Part shown: positions 18,635 to 25,695 of the stretch, piece by piece | How positions within the stretch are numbered: the first letter of the stretch is position 1 | Layout of the letters: the number at the start of each line of letters is the position of its first letter | From: Psychrobacter sp. I-STPA10 | Lineage (GTDB): Bacteria > Pseudomonadota > Gammaproteobacteria > Pseudomonadales > Moraxellaceae | DNA: 64,000 nucleotides | Direction of reading: 5' to 3' | Assembly: GCF_021012795.1 (NCBI RefSeq) | Contig: NZ_VFYU01000015.1 | Coordinates: forward strand, 62,001 to 126,000 | The notes under the pieces: generated by a model | The model's database searches: none | Told to the model about the DNA's origin: nothing | The model's input: the letters and a program-made list of their open reading frames with translations, nothing else | Position numbers and translations under genes: made by a program

Positions 18635-18649
18635 ATTGCTCATCTTTGC

Positions 18650-18756
18650 TATAGTCAGCGAAGTTATAAACTGATACAAGGCAGGCGAGTGCAGATAGTA
18701 CGGTTGTACAGCAAGTGAGCCTAACACCGTAACAGTTATAAAATTCGTTGACTATA
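18650..18756. repeat. MITE-like element with 24-bp terminal inverted repeats
   Basis: The 107-bp unit starts TATAGTCAGCGAAGTTATAA and ends with an imperfect inverse at 18733-18756 that reads TATAGTCAACGAATTTTATA on the other strand. The middle has a GTACGGTTGTAC palindrome. I associate this repeat type with Psychrobacter/Moraxella genomes, from memory. Confidence 0.7.
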
Positions 18757-18934
18757 CTTGTTGAGTCAACTCCAGTACGGGATAAATCACCTAATTATGT
18801 CACTTAGCTATGCCAATTGCTAACTTCTGCCCATAATCAGCAATATTTTATAAAAAAATTTATAAATCTTTTCTTTTTAATATCAATAACTTACAAATTA
18901 ATTTTAAATTAATTGCAAAAAATTTAAAAATAAT

Positions 18935-18963
18935 TGTAAGAAAACACCCCTCTACTGCGTCTA
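18935..18963 (+). promoter_or_regulatory. Candidate ECF-type promoter for the bufferin-like operon
   Basis: TGTAAG (18935-18940), a 17-bp spacer, and CGTCTA (18958-18963) form a -35/-10 pair of the kind read by ECF sigma factors (TGTAA and CGTC cores). It is about 115 bp before the first precursor gene, and an ECF sigma factor is encoded in the same locus. No good sigma-70 promoter was seen in this gap. Assignment to the local sigma factor is an inference. Confidence 0.45.
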
Positions 18964-19077
18964 AGTTATAACAGCACGATGATTTGCCCAACAGATACTT
19001 ATCATACTAAGCAACTCATAGCTGTCCAACTTAACCTTTTATTTAACCCTCTATTTACGTTCAATATGGAATTACTT

Positions 19078-19377
19078 ATGAAAAAGACATCAATCATTAC
19101 TAGCCTAGCTCTTGGTTCTTTAGTTGCAATGGGTTCTGCTCACGCTGGCGAAAGCAATCCTTACTCTGCCAAATCTATGCAAGATGGCTATCAAAACACC
19201 ACCAAAGCCAAAGAAGGTAAGTGTGGCGAAGGCAAATGCGGTGGCTCTGCTAAAAAAAGCTCAGCCAAAAAAGCCGATGGTAAATGTGGCGAAGGTAAGT
19301 GTGGTGGTACAGTCAAAAAGCCAGTAAAAAAAGCGGACGGTAAATGCGGTGAAGGCAAATGTGGTGGTAGCCATTAA
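19078..19377 (+). CDS. EGKCG-repeat RiPP precursor (HvfA/bufferin-like), secreted form
   Basis: 99 aa. The ATG at 19078 is chosen over upstream in-frame starts because it begins a classic signal peptide, MKKTSIITSLALGSLVAMGS, with cleavage after AHA at residue 23. The mature part has six cysteines (49, 54, 70, 75, 90, 95), all in three CGEGKCGG pairs separated by Lys/Ala linkers: four EGKCG and two DGKCG motifs. In HvfA and bufferins, EGKCG cysteines are oxidised by a DUF692 enzyme to copper-binding heterocycles. The modification here is inferred from the adjacent DUF692/DUF2063 genes. It is the first gene of the operon. Confidence 0.85.
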   Translation: MKKTSIITSLALGSLVAMGSAHAGESNPYSAKSMQDGYQNTTKAKEGKCGEGKCGGSAKKSSAKKADGKCGEGKCGGTVKKPVKKADGKCGEGKCGGSH

Positions 19378-19439
19378 TTACTGATTATTAATCGTTAATT
19401 ATTTTAATAAATTTAATGATTGCAACTATTTTCTTTAAA

Positions 19440-19476
19440 CCCTTTTGTTACTGCCATAGTGGCAAAAGGGAGATTT
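19440..19476 (+). terminator. Stem-loop between the two precursor genes (possible attenuator)
   Basis: CCCTTTTG/CAAAAGGG forms an 8-bp stem over a 15-nt loop, followed by AGATTTTT. It lies between the two precursor genes. A leaky terminator here would give excess first-precursor transcript over the enzymes; this is an inference. Confidence 0.5.
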
Positions 19477-19556
19477 TTAACCCAACCCTTTTATCTCATT
19501 TAATTAACAATCAATACGCAATGACACGGATTGATACAACACAATTTGGAAAATTT

Positions 19557-19892
19557 ATGAAAACTTCAACACTTCTTAGCAGTTTAGCACTTGGTTCTTT
19601 AGTAACGTTAAGTGGCTGTGCCAATAACCCTTTTTCTGCCGAGCCTATGCAAAACGGCTATCAAAACTCTAGCAAAGCCAAAGATGGCGGTTGCTCTGCC
19701 AATATGAAAAAAGCAGACGGTTCATGCGGTGGCAGTATGGACAAAAAAGCTGATGGTAAATGTGGCGAAGGCAAATGTGGAGCAGACGCTAAAAATATGG
19801 ATAAAAAAGCAGATGGCTCATGCGGTGGGCATGCTATGGATAAAAAAGCAGACGGTAAATGTGGTGAAGGCAAATGTGGGGCGAATAAATAA
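19557..19892 (+). CDS. Second EGKCG-type RiPP precursor, predicted lipoprotein form
   Basis: 111 aa from the ATG at 19557 (GGA 6 bp before), rather than the longer upstream frame, which lacks a signal peptide. The signal sequence ends in the lipobox LSGC with Cys21, so this paralogue should be lipid-anchored. It shares NPxSAxxMQxGYQN and the following linker with the first precursor, so the two arose by tandem duplication. Seven further cysteines: two EGKCG (71-75, 104-108), two DGKCG, two DGSCG and one DGGC. The variant motifs may not all be modified. No reported function for such a pair is known to me. Confidence 0.8.
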   Translation: MKTSTLLSSLALGSLVTLSGCANNPFSAEPMQNGYQNSSKAKDGGCSANMKKADGSCGGSMDKKADGKCGEGKCGADAKNMDKKADGSCGGHAMDKKADGKCGEGKCGANK

Positions 19893-19960
19893 GCCTTAAC
19901 CATCTAATCATCTGGTTTGCCAACCCATCAAGAAATGTATAAATCTATCGAGGACAACCC

Positions 19961-20923
19961 ATGACAACGGCTAATACGTTATCTACAGCACACAATAGAC
20001 CCACTGGAGCAGGCTTGGGCTTTCGCCGAGAGTTATTGCCTGCCATGCGTCAAGCGGATTTGTCAGCGATAGATTTTTTTGAAGTGTCCCCCGAAAACTG
20101 GCTCAATTCTTCAGGGCAAATGGGCGGGCAATATGCCAAGCAATTACGAGAGTTTAGCGAGCGTCACCCGTTTATTTGTCATGGTTTGTCGCTATCCATT
20201 GGTAGCACTGCCAAATTAGATACTCAGTTATTAAAAAACGTCAAAGCCTTTATGCAGGCTCATAATATCAGCCTTTATACCGAGCATTTATCATGGTGTA
20301 GCGATGAGATGGGGCATTTATACGACCTACTTCCCATTCCTTGCACCACCGAAGCGGTGCATTGGGTGGCTGATAGAATTAAGCAGGCTCAAGATATTTT
20401 GGGTCAGCAAATTGGCTTTGAAAATGCCTCGTATTATTTTAATCCACCCAACAGCGAGATGAGTGACGCAGAATTTATCACTGCGGTGGCAGAAGAAGCA
20501 GACTGTTTGTTACATTTGGACGTCAATAATATTTATGTCAATAGTCAAAACTTTGGCTTTGACCCACATCAGTATTTACGCCAATTACCCGTTGAACGTA
20601 CCTGCTATTTGCATGTGGCAGGGCATTATGTCGAGGACGATGGCTTTTTGGTAGATACACACGGCAATACGGTGATTGACCCTGTTTGGACGTTATTAAC
20701 CGATGCGTATGCGTTGATTGAGCAAAAGACGGGCAAACAGGCAAGCGATTTACCCACCTGCCTTGAGCGAGATTTTAACTTTCCTGATTTTGCAGATTTG
20801 GTTGCTGAGGTGAATCACATTCGGGCTTTGCAAACTGCAAGCCAAAGCCAACTTCAACAACAAAATCAAAAAACAGTCAGTCAAAAAGACAGTATAAAGG
20901 ACAATCGCCATGAGCCTAGCTGA
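19961..20923 (+). CDS. bufB: DUF692 multinuclear non-heme iron oxidase (HvfB/BufB type)
   Basis: 320 aa, TIM-barrel family. It would oxidise cysteines of the EGKCG precursors using an iron cluster and oxygen. Expected metal-binding residues are present: His74 (CHGLSLSIG), Glu108-His109 (TEHLSW), Glu154 (GFENAS), Asp187/Asn189 (LDVNNI), His218 and His222 (LHVAGH), Asp232/His234 (VDTHG) and Glu269 (LERD). The C-terminal 30 residues are Gln/Lys-rich and appear additional. It is 68 bp after the second precursor and overlaps the next gene by 14 bp, so enzyme and partner are translationally coupled. Confidence 0.92.
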   Translation: MTTANTLSTAHNRPTGAGLGFRRELLPAMRQADLSAIDFFEVSPENWLNSSGQMGGQYAKQLREFSERHPFICHGLSLSIGSTAKLDTQLLKNVKAFMQAHNISLYTEHLSWCSDEMGHLYDLLPIPCTTEAVHWVADRIKQAQDILGQQIGFENASYYFNPPNSEMSDAEFITAVAEEADCLLHLDVNNIYVNSQNFGFDPHQYLRQLPVERTCYLHVAGHYVEDDGFLVDTHGNTVIDPVWTLLTDAYALIEQKTGKQASDLPTCLERDFNFPDFADLVAEVNHIRALQTASQSQLQQQNQKTVSQKDSIKDNRHEPS

Positions 20924-21803
20924 TTGTGAAACCAACCATCACCCTGCCAGCCTAGCAGAATTTCAACAGCAGTTTGGGCAGTATTTACGCCATCAAAAAG
21001 CTGACAATGCTGATGCTGATAAGGCTGAGTTTGATAATAGTGAGCCTAATCATAGCAACAGCACCACTGCCATTTTACAACGGGTATCACAAGATGTTCC
21101 CAGTCGCATTGGTAAACTGTATCAATCGCTAATTTTTAATAATTTGCGGGGTTTTTTAGACCAATGTTTTCCTGTTTGTCAAAGCCTCATCGATGATGAA
21201 CAATGGCTGATGGTGTGTCAAGCATTTATGGCACAGCACCCTTGCCATAGCCCGTATTTTACTGAGATTAATCAAAGTTTTGTGGATTTTTTGGCACAGC
21301 CTGAGCAATTAGAAACATTAAATTTGCCCGCCTATTTTGCTGAGTTGGCTCATTATGAATGGGTAGAATTATTGGTCGATATTCACAGCGATGAGGCTAA
21401 CACTGCTCTTGCTCAAAATCTAAAGCCTAATGAAATTCAGTTAATCCTTAATCCCAGTTTGCAAAATTTGCATTATCAATGGGCAGTGCATTTAATCAGT
21501 AGCGATGAGCAACCTGATAGCCCTGAAGATAGCTTTTTTTTGGTATTTCGTAATGAGGAAGATAAGGTTGAGTTTATGCAGGTCAATGCGTTAACCCATG
21601 CCTTGATTGTGTATATTGCTGAGATTAGCAACCAAAATCCAATCATTGCACCGATAGAGGATTTAACGGCTGTATTAACCAGCCTGTTACAAGACTTTGC
21701 CGAAACACTTGGGGCTGAAAATAGTGAGGTATTAGTGGAGTTTGGTTTGCCACTACTCAAGCAACTAATTGAACAAGGGGTTTTGCAAGGTGTGCAGTGC
21801 TAA
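20910..21803 (+). CDS. bufC: DUF2063 partner protein of the DUF692 oxidase (HvfC/BufC type)
   Basis: 297 aa. The N-terminal DUF2063 domain includes LAEFQQQFGQYLRH (about residues 15-28), ISRI-like PSRIGKLYQSLIFNNLRGF, and FPVCQSLIDDEQW. The C-terminal half is the usual second domain. In studied systems this partner binds the precursor and presents it to the oxidase. An unusual Asp/Asn/Ala-rich stretch at about residues 30-50 separates the start from the rest. The start overlaps the oxidase stop. Confidence 0.88.
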   Translation: MSLADCETNHHPASLAEFQQQFGQYLRHQKADNADADKAEFDNSEPNHSNSTTAILQRVSQDVPSRIGKLYQSLIFNNLRGFLDQCFPVCQSLIDDEQWLMVCQAFMAQHPCHSPYFTEINQSFVDFLAQPEQLETLNLPAYFAELAHYEWVELLVDIHSDEANTALAQNLKPNEIQLILNPSLQNLHYQWAVHLISSDEQPDSPEDSFFLVFRNEEDKVEFMQVNALTHALIVYIAEISNQNPIIAPIEDLTAVLTSLLQDFAETLGAENSEVLVEFGLPLLKQLIEQGVLQGVQC

Positions 21804-21862
21804 CCCCTCCCAAACCCTCCCCTTGAAATAAGGAGAGGACTTCAAAGCCTTTTTTTTCTTGT
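21804..21862 (+). repeat. GC-rich palindromic repeat between bufC and doxX
   Basis: CCCCTCCCAAACCCTCCCC then TTGAAATAAGGAGAGGACTTC matches the core of the repeats at 5840-5870 and 54936-54980. It pairs as CTCCCCTT/AAGGAGAG and runs into an eight-T stretch, so it could also terminate transcription. Confidence 0.65.
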
Positions 21863-21968
21863 GCTTTTGCTTTTGCAATAAAAGTTAGAAAGGTTGGGAT
21901 AACTCAATTTAACATAAGTTTTTTAACGACTTCATCACATTTTCTATTATTTTTAAAACAGGTATTTT

Positions 21969-22637
21969 ATGACTGTCATTTCACAAATCACTCGCCCTTT
22001 TAATCGCTTAACCCAACGGGTTGAAAGTTTGGACTTTATTGCTCCCCTTGCTATTCGCTTGTATCTTGCACCGATTTTTATCAGTGCAGGTTGGAATAAA
22101 GTCACAGGATTTGAGGACATTGTTAGTTGGTTTGGTAATAGTGAATGGGGTTTAGGTTTACCCATGCCAACTTTGATGGCAGTATTGGTCATTATTGCCG
22201 AATTGGTCGGTGGCTTTGCCTTGTTATTTGGTATTGGTAGTCGTGGCTTTTCAGTGATGTTATTGGTAACCATGTTGGTCGCTATGTTTAGCGTGCATTG
22301 GGAAAATGGCTGGTTTGCCATCACTCCCACCGACCCAGAAACCAGTATCGCTAGTGTGATGAATGCCATTAATTTTTGGGGCAGTGACGCCAGCCTTGCC
22401 AATTCGTATGAGGCAAGCTTACGTTTGGACAAAGCTCGTGAGATTTTGCAGACACATGGCAACTACGACTGGCTCACCGAAACGGGTAATTTTGTGATAC
22501 TCAATAATGGTATTGAATTTGCTGTCACCTATGCCATCATGTTATTGGTTATTATATTTTATGGCGGTGGACGTTATGTCAGTTTGGATTATTGGCTAAA
22601 CCCTTCATCGACAAAACGTCACTATGGTCGTCGCTAA
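21969..22637 (+). CDS. DoxX-family membrane protein
   Basis: 222 aa. Four hydrophobic segments are visible (about residues 25-42, 60-80, 85-105 and 175-195). The DoxX signature is IRLYLAPIFISAGWNKVTGF at about 28-47 and AELVGGFALLFGIGSRG at about 78-94. DoxX proteins recur in DUF692/DUF2063 loci, where a redox or transport role is suspected but unproven. It is 165 bp after bufC, separated by a repeat, so it may have its own promoter or depend on read-through. Confidence 0.85.
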   Translation: MTVISQITRPFNRLTQRVESLDFIAPLAIRLYLAPIFISAGWNKVTGFEDIVSWFGNSEWGLGLPMPTLMAVLVIIAELVGGFALLFGIGSRGFSVMLLVTMLVAMFSVHWENGWFAITPTDPETSIASVMNAINFWGSDASLANSYEASLRLDKAREILQTHGNYDWLTETGNFVILNNGIEFAVTYAIMLLVIIFYGGGRYVSLDYWLNPSSTKRHYGRR

Positions 22638-22738
22638 AATAGTACTGTTCATTAATAGCATGAATGAAAGTAACTAGCAAAACGCAATCGACCATATTGT
22701 GATAGGAATATAATAAAACAGTAAATAATGGGTATCAC

Positions 22739-23368
22739 ATGACCGACCAACATTCAGCCACGCCACAACCCTCTCATAAGCAAATATCGCCAGAGTTTAT
22801 AGATGCGGTACGAAAGCAGATGATTGCGTTTGCATTTAATCAATTAAATGACCATCATTTGGCTGAGGACGTGGTGCAAGATGCGTTGATTTCTGCTTTG
22901 CAACACAGTGAACAGTTTCAAGGTAATTCGGCATTTAAAAGTTGGGTATTTGCCATTTTAAAAAATAAAATTGTCGATTGTATTCGTAAAGACAGCAAAT
23001 ACACCAATCTGTCGAGTATGCACGACCATGAGGAAGGCAGTGAGGAAACCTTGCTCAACGCCTTATTTGATGAGGCAGGATTTTGGCAAAAAGGCAGTAT
23101 GCCCAGCCAATTTGATAACAGTTGGTGTAACCCTGAGGTGCAAGTACATAGTGATGGCTTTTGGCAGGTGCTAGAAGTCTGCCTTACCAATTTACCCAGT
23201 GAGCAGGCTCGGGCGTTTTTAATGCGTGAATATATGGAATTGGATACCGATGAGATTTGCCAAGAGCTTGAGATTAATACCAGCCATTATTATGTGTTAA
23301 TGCACAGAGCAAGATTAAGATTACAAACTTGCTTGACACTGCGTTGGTTTGAAGCTAAAACGGCTTAA
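22739..23368 (+). CDS. ECF-type RNA polymerase sigma factor
   Basis: 209 aa. Region 2 is at about residues 25-95 with LNDHHLAEDVVQDALISAL and FKSWVFAILKNKIVDCIRK. Region 4 is at about 145-205 with LPSEQARAFLMREYMELDTDEICQ (first part) and a helix-turn-helix ending HRARLRLQTCL. A 50-residue linker between them is typical of the family. Only 97 bp separate it from the anti-sigma gene. Control of the bufferin-like operon by this factor is inferred from linkage, as in other bufferin loci. Confidence 0.9.
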   Translation: MTDQHSATPQPSHKQISPEFIDAVRKQMIAFAFNQLNDHHLAEDVVQDALISALQHSEQFQGNSAFKSWVFAILKNKIVDCIRKDSKYTNLSSMHDHEEGSEETLLNALFDEAGFWQKGSMPSQFDNSWCNPEVQVHSDGFWQVLEVCLTNLPSEQARAFLMREYMELDTDEICQELEINTSHYYVLMHRARLRLQTCLTLRWFEAKTA

Positions 23369-23465
23369 TACACCTCTTTGTTTGTTTATTTATTTTACCT
23401 TATTTCCTTTTCTTTTATTTCTCCCTAAATTTTTAATCTAAAGATTATTAAGGCAATCGTTTTTT

Positions 23466-23669
23466 ATGAAAAATTGTCAACAAATTACCCAGATTGCTAG
23501 TGATGCTCAAGAGCGTCCATTAAGCACTGGCGAAAAGTTCCAACTACATACCCATATTATGATGTGTAAAGGCTGTCGTGCCTTTTATAAAAACACCGAT
23601 GTATTAAGTAAAATGATGAAAACCTTAAAAAAGGTAGAAGGGCAGGAAAATCAAAAAGGTGGGGAATAG
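23466..23669 (+). CDS. Zinc-finger anti-sigma factor (zf-HC2 type)
   Basis: 67 aa. The motif HTHIMMCKGC at about residues 28-37 gives the H-x3-C-x2-C zinc site of ZAS-type anti-sigma factors, and an upstream Cys4 could complete it. No membrane segment is present, so it is cytoplasmic, like the small redox- or metal-sensing members. It follows the sigma gene and should bind that protein; metal or thiol stress would release it. The signal is not known. Confidence 0.85.
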   Translation: MKNCQQITQIASDAQERPLSTGEKFQLHTHIMMCKGCRAFYKNTDVLSKMMKTLKKVEGQENQKGGE

Positions 23670-23711
23670 TTTTTTATAGCATATTCATTTGGTCGTTTCC
23701 ATTTAATCACC

Positions 23712-23990
23712 CTAAGAAACAGAGTGTAATGCCATCACTTGTCGCAACATTGTATTTATTCGACTTTTTGTCGTTTCATCTTGTTTTGATAGCCACTGTG
23801 CGACATCGGTATCCAAACCACTTGATTGATTCACAATAGCCCCTCTGATGGCTTTTGTCCAATCTGTCACCTCTGGTATATCATCACAATGAATATCACT
23901 ATCAGACATTTTTTCTAGTTTTTGTAATCGTGTGACTTGTTCAGCCGTCAAAACTGGCAAGTCTGTTTCGATATGTTTAACCATGCTCAT
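23712..23990 (-). CDS. brnA: BrnA-family antitoxin
   Basis: 92 aa from the ATG at 23990; a longer upstream frame lies inside brnT and is rejected. The family core is DIPEVTDWTKAIRG (about residues 37-50), then a ribbon-helix-helix-like end, LDTDVAQWLSKQ and KSRINTMLRQVM, for DNA binding. BrnA neutralises the BrnT ribonuclease and represses the operon. Its start overlaps the end of the brnT frame by 14 bp, the normal coupled arrangement. The gene is intact although its toxin is broken. Confidence 0.88.
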   Translation of the reverse strand: MSMVKHIETDLPVLTAEQVTRLQKLEKMSDSDIHCDDIPEVTDWTKAIRGAIVNQSSGLDTDVAQWLSKQDETTKSRINTMLRQVMALHSVS

Positions 23991-24264
23991 AAAATCGCCT
24001 CTCTTTACTGGTTGCCCGTCTAGCACTAATAATACGGATTACTTCGATATTATCATCATCTCGATAGGTGTAACCAACAAACACAATGGTTACGCCATAA
24101 ATACTACCAATAGCCTGCCATCTGTCCTCACCATAATCAAATCTATCATCAGGCTGTCTTAAACAAAAAGGGTCATAAAATACGCCTTTTATGTCTTCAA
24201 AGGCTATTCCATGCTTGCGTATATTTTCTTAATTTTTATCTTCGTCCCACTCAAAGGCAATCAT
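23977..24264 (-). pseudogene. brnT: BrnT-family ribonuclease toxin, interrupted by an in-frame stop
   Basis: The 96-codon frame reads MIAFEWDEDKN, then TAA at codon 12 (24229-24231), then ENIRKHGIAFEDIKGVF, with IRIISARRATSKERRFYE near the end. Apart from the stop it is a full BrnT: the DENKN..N..KHG element, then RIISAR at the RNase site. Family members have Gln or similar at that codon, so CAA to TAA is the simple explanation. No good restart codon follows. The product is presumably lost, unless the stop is a sequencing error or is suppressed. Confidence 0.85.
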
Positions 24265-24288
24265 AACTTATTCTCTTATAACAACTCT

Positions 24289-24534
24289 CTATCTTGTCGC
24301 TGTTCTCGTTGCTATGTTACAAGATGCCACAGGGTCTTTGATATCGCTAAATGCCGTACCATGTTGACTAATATCTTCTAAAATATCTGCTAACGATACA
24401 TTATCAAATTGTTTGCTTTGTTTTTGTGCTAAACGATACTGCAAAAAATTAACAAATTCTAAAGTTTCCATTTGTAAATTTTCTGGTAAGGATTGCACTT
24501 GATTGTATATTTCTTCGGTGATAGTAGCCATCAT
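24289..24534 (-). CDS. DUF2281-type antitoxin-like protein with frameshifted C-terminus
   Basis: 81 aa as read. The N-terminal part, EEIYNQVQSLPENLQMETLE and FVNFLQYRL, is typical of small DUF2281 proteins found as antitoxins. After KDPVA the frame ends SCNIATRTATR. The +1 frame just downstream encodes QREQRQDRELL and stops at 24276, which is how such proteins usually end. A 10-bp insertion near 24308-24321 explains the change. It lies 24 bp upstream of brnT on the same strand. No PIN or other toxin of its own is adjacent. Confidence 0.65.
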   Translation of the reverse strand: MMATITEEIYNQVQSLPENLQMETLEFVNFLQYRLAQKQSKQFDNVSLADILEDISQHGTAFSDIKDPVASCNIATRTATR

Positions 24535-24643
24535 ATAGCCTATAGCAAATTAATTATAAAAGACCATTCTTATTTTCATTATTTAAAATACAAGGTATAA
24601 AGTCAATATTTTTAATCAAGCTCTGCAATAGTTTAAACAAACC

Positions 24644-25657
24644 CTAAGCCCTACCTACCCCAAAGCCAATCACCTCATCAATACGGCTTGCACCTGTCAA
24701 CACCATCAACAGCCTATCTATTCCGACTGCAATGCCACTACAAGGTGGCAAATCATCACAGGCTTGTAGTAAATGCTCGTCTATCGGCATAATGGATAAG
24801 CCTCGTTTTGCTCGCTCGGCATTATCCTGCTCAAAGCGTTGCCGTAGAGCCTGACCATCAGCTAGCTCATCATACGCATTGGCAATCTCAATACCATTTA
24901 TATATAGCTCAAAGCGTTTGGCAACCAGATTGCCATCTTTGTCAGTAGCGGTTTTTGCCAATGAAGCGGTGGCTGGCGGATAATCAGTGATAAGCGTGGG
25001 TAAATCTTTGCCCAAATGTGGCTCAACCACATGGCTAAATAGCAAATCTAACCATGCTTGGCGGTCATCACCCAACGCCTCTGCCAATCCTACGCTGACA
25101 ATGCCCTTATCCTCAGCAACTGCTGATAGCACTTCAGCCGAAGTGGTAAATGGGTGAATACCAACAAAATCCATAAACGCATCAACATAACGATAATGGT
25201 CAAAAATCACAGGATAGCCATACAGCACCGCCAACAGCTCGGCAAGCTCATTACCAAGTTGCGACAAGCTATAATCAGGGCGATACCACTCCAGCATGGT
25301 AAATTCGATATTATGACGACTGCCCGCCTCATTATCACGAAATACAGGGCAAATCTGATATATTGGCACTTGCCAACTGGCAAGCAAGCGTTTCATCGCA
25401 AACTCTGGTGAGGTGTGCAGATAATAAGTTTTGGCTTGGTCAAGGTAGGTAATATTTGCTGATACGGATTGCAAAAATAGGTCAGTATTGCCTGCCTGCG
25501 ACAGCAACGGTGTTTGTACTTCTAAAACGTCACGCTGAGCAAAAAACTGACGGATTTTTGCCAGTATTTCTGCCCGTTTAACTGCCATCTCTAGACTGAT
25601 TGTGGGGTGGTAGCTTTGGTTTGGGTTAGGGGTTATATTGGGATTATTCTTGTTCAT
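24644..25657 (-). CDS. epmA: Elongation factor P--(R)-beta-lysine ligase
   Basis: 337 aa, a lysyl-tRNA synthetase paralogue without the anticodon domain. It attaches (R)-beta-lysine to EF-P, which rescues ribosomes at polyproline. Class II motifs are clear: motif 2 FRDNEAGSRHNIEFTMLEWY and motif 3 SGIAVGIDRLLMVL at the C-terminus. Its partners epmB and efp are not in this window. The N-terminal 17 residues are Asn/Pro-rich and precede the conserved start. Confidence 0.93.
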   Translation of the reverse strand: MNKNNPNITPNPNQSYHPTISLEMAVKRAEILAKIRQFFAQRDVLEVQTPLLSQAGNTDLFLQSVSANITYLDQAKTYYLHTSPEFAMKRLLASWQVPIYQICPVFRDNEAGSRHNIEFTMLEWYRPDYSLSQLGNELAELLAVLYGYPVIFDHYRYVDAFMDFVGIHPFTTSAEVLSAVAEDKGIVSVGLAEALGDDRQAWLDLLFSHVVEPHLGKDLPTLITDYPPATASLAKTATDKDGNLVAKRFELYINGIEIANAYDELADGQALRQRFEQDNAERAKRGLSIMPIDEHLLQACDDLPPCSGIAVGIDRLLMVLTGASRIDEVIGFGVGRA

Positions 25658-25695
25658 AGTTTTCTCATTTTGCTAAACTTAATTTATATGAATAT

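Noticed and set aside
18650..18756. CRISPR-like repeat array
   Set aside because: There is a single unit with inverted ends, no spacers and no cas genes in the window.
18979..19077. Longer N-terminus for the first precursor
   Set aside because: It would bury the signal peptide behind a hydrophilic segment; the ATG at 19078 fits better.
19661..19903. Repetitive frame opposite the second precursor
   Set aside because: It is the reverse-strand shadow of the EGKCG repeats, with no signal peptide or ribosome site.
23466..23669. Reading the small zinc-finger gene as an unrelated short ORF
   Set aside because: The H-x3-C-x2-C motif and its position behind an ECF sigma gene fit an anti-sigma factor.
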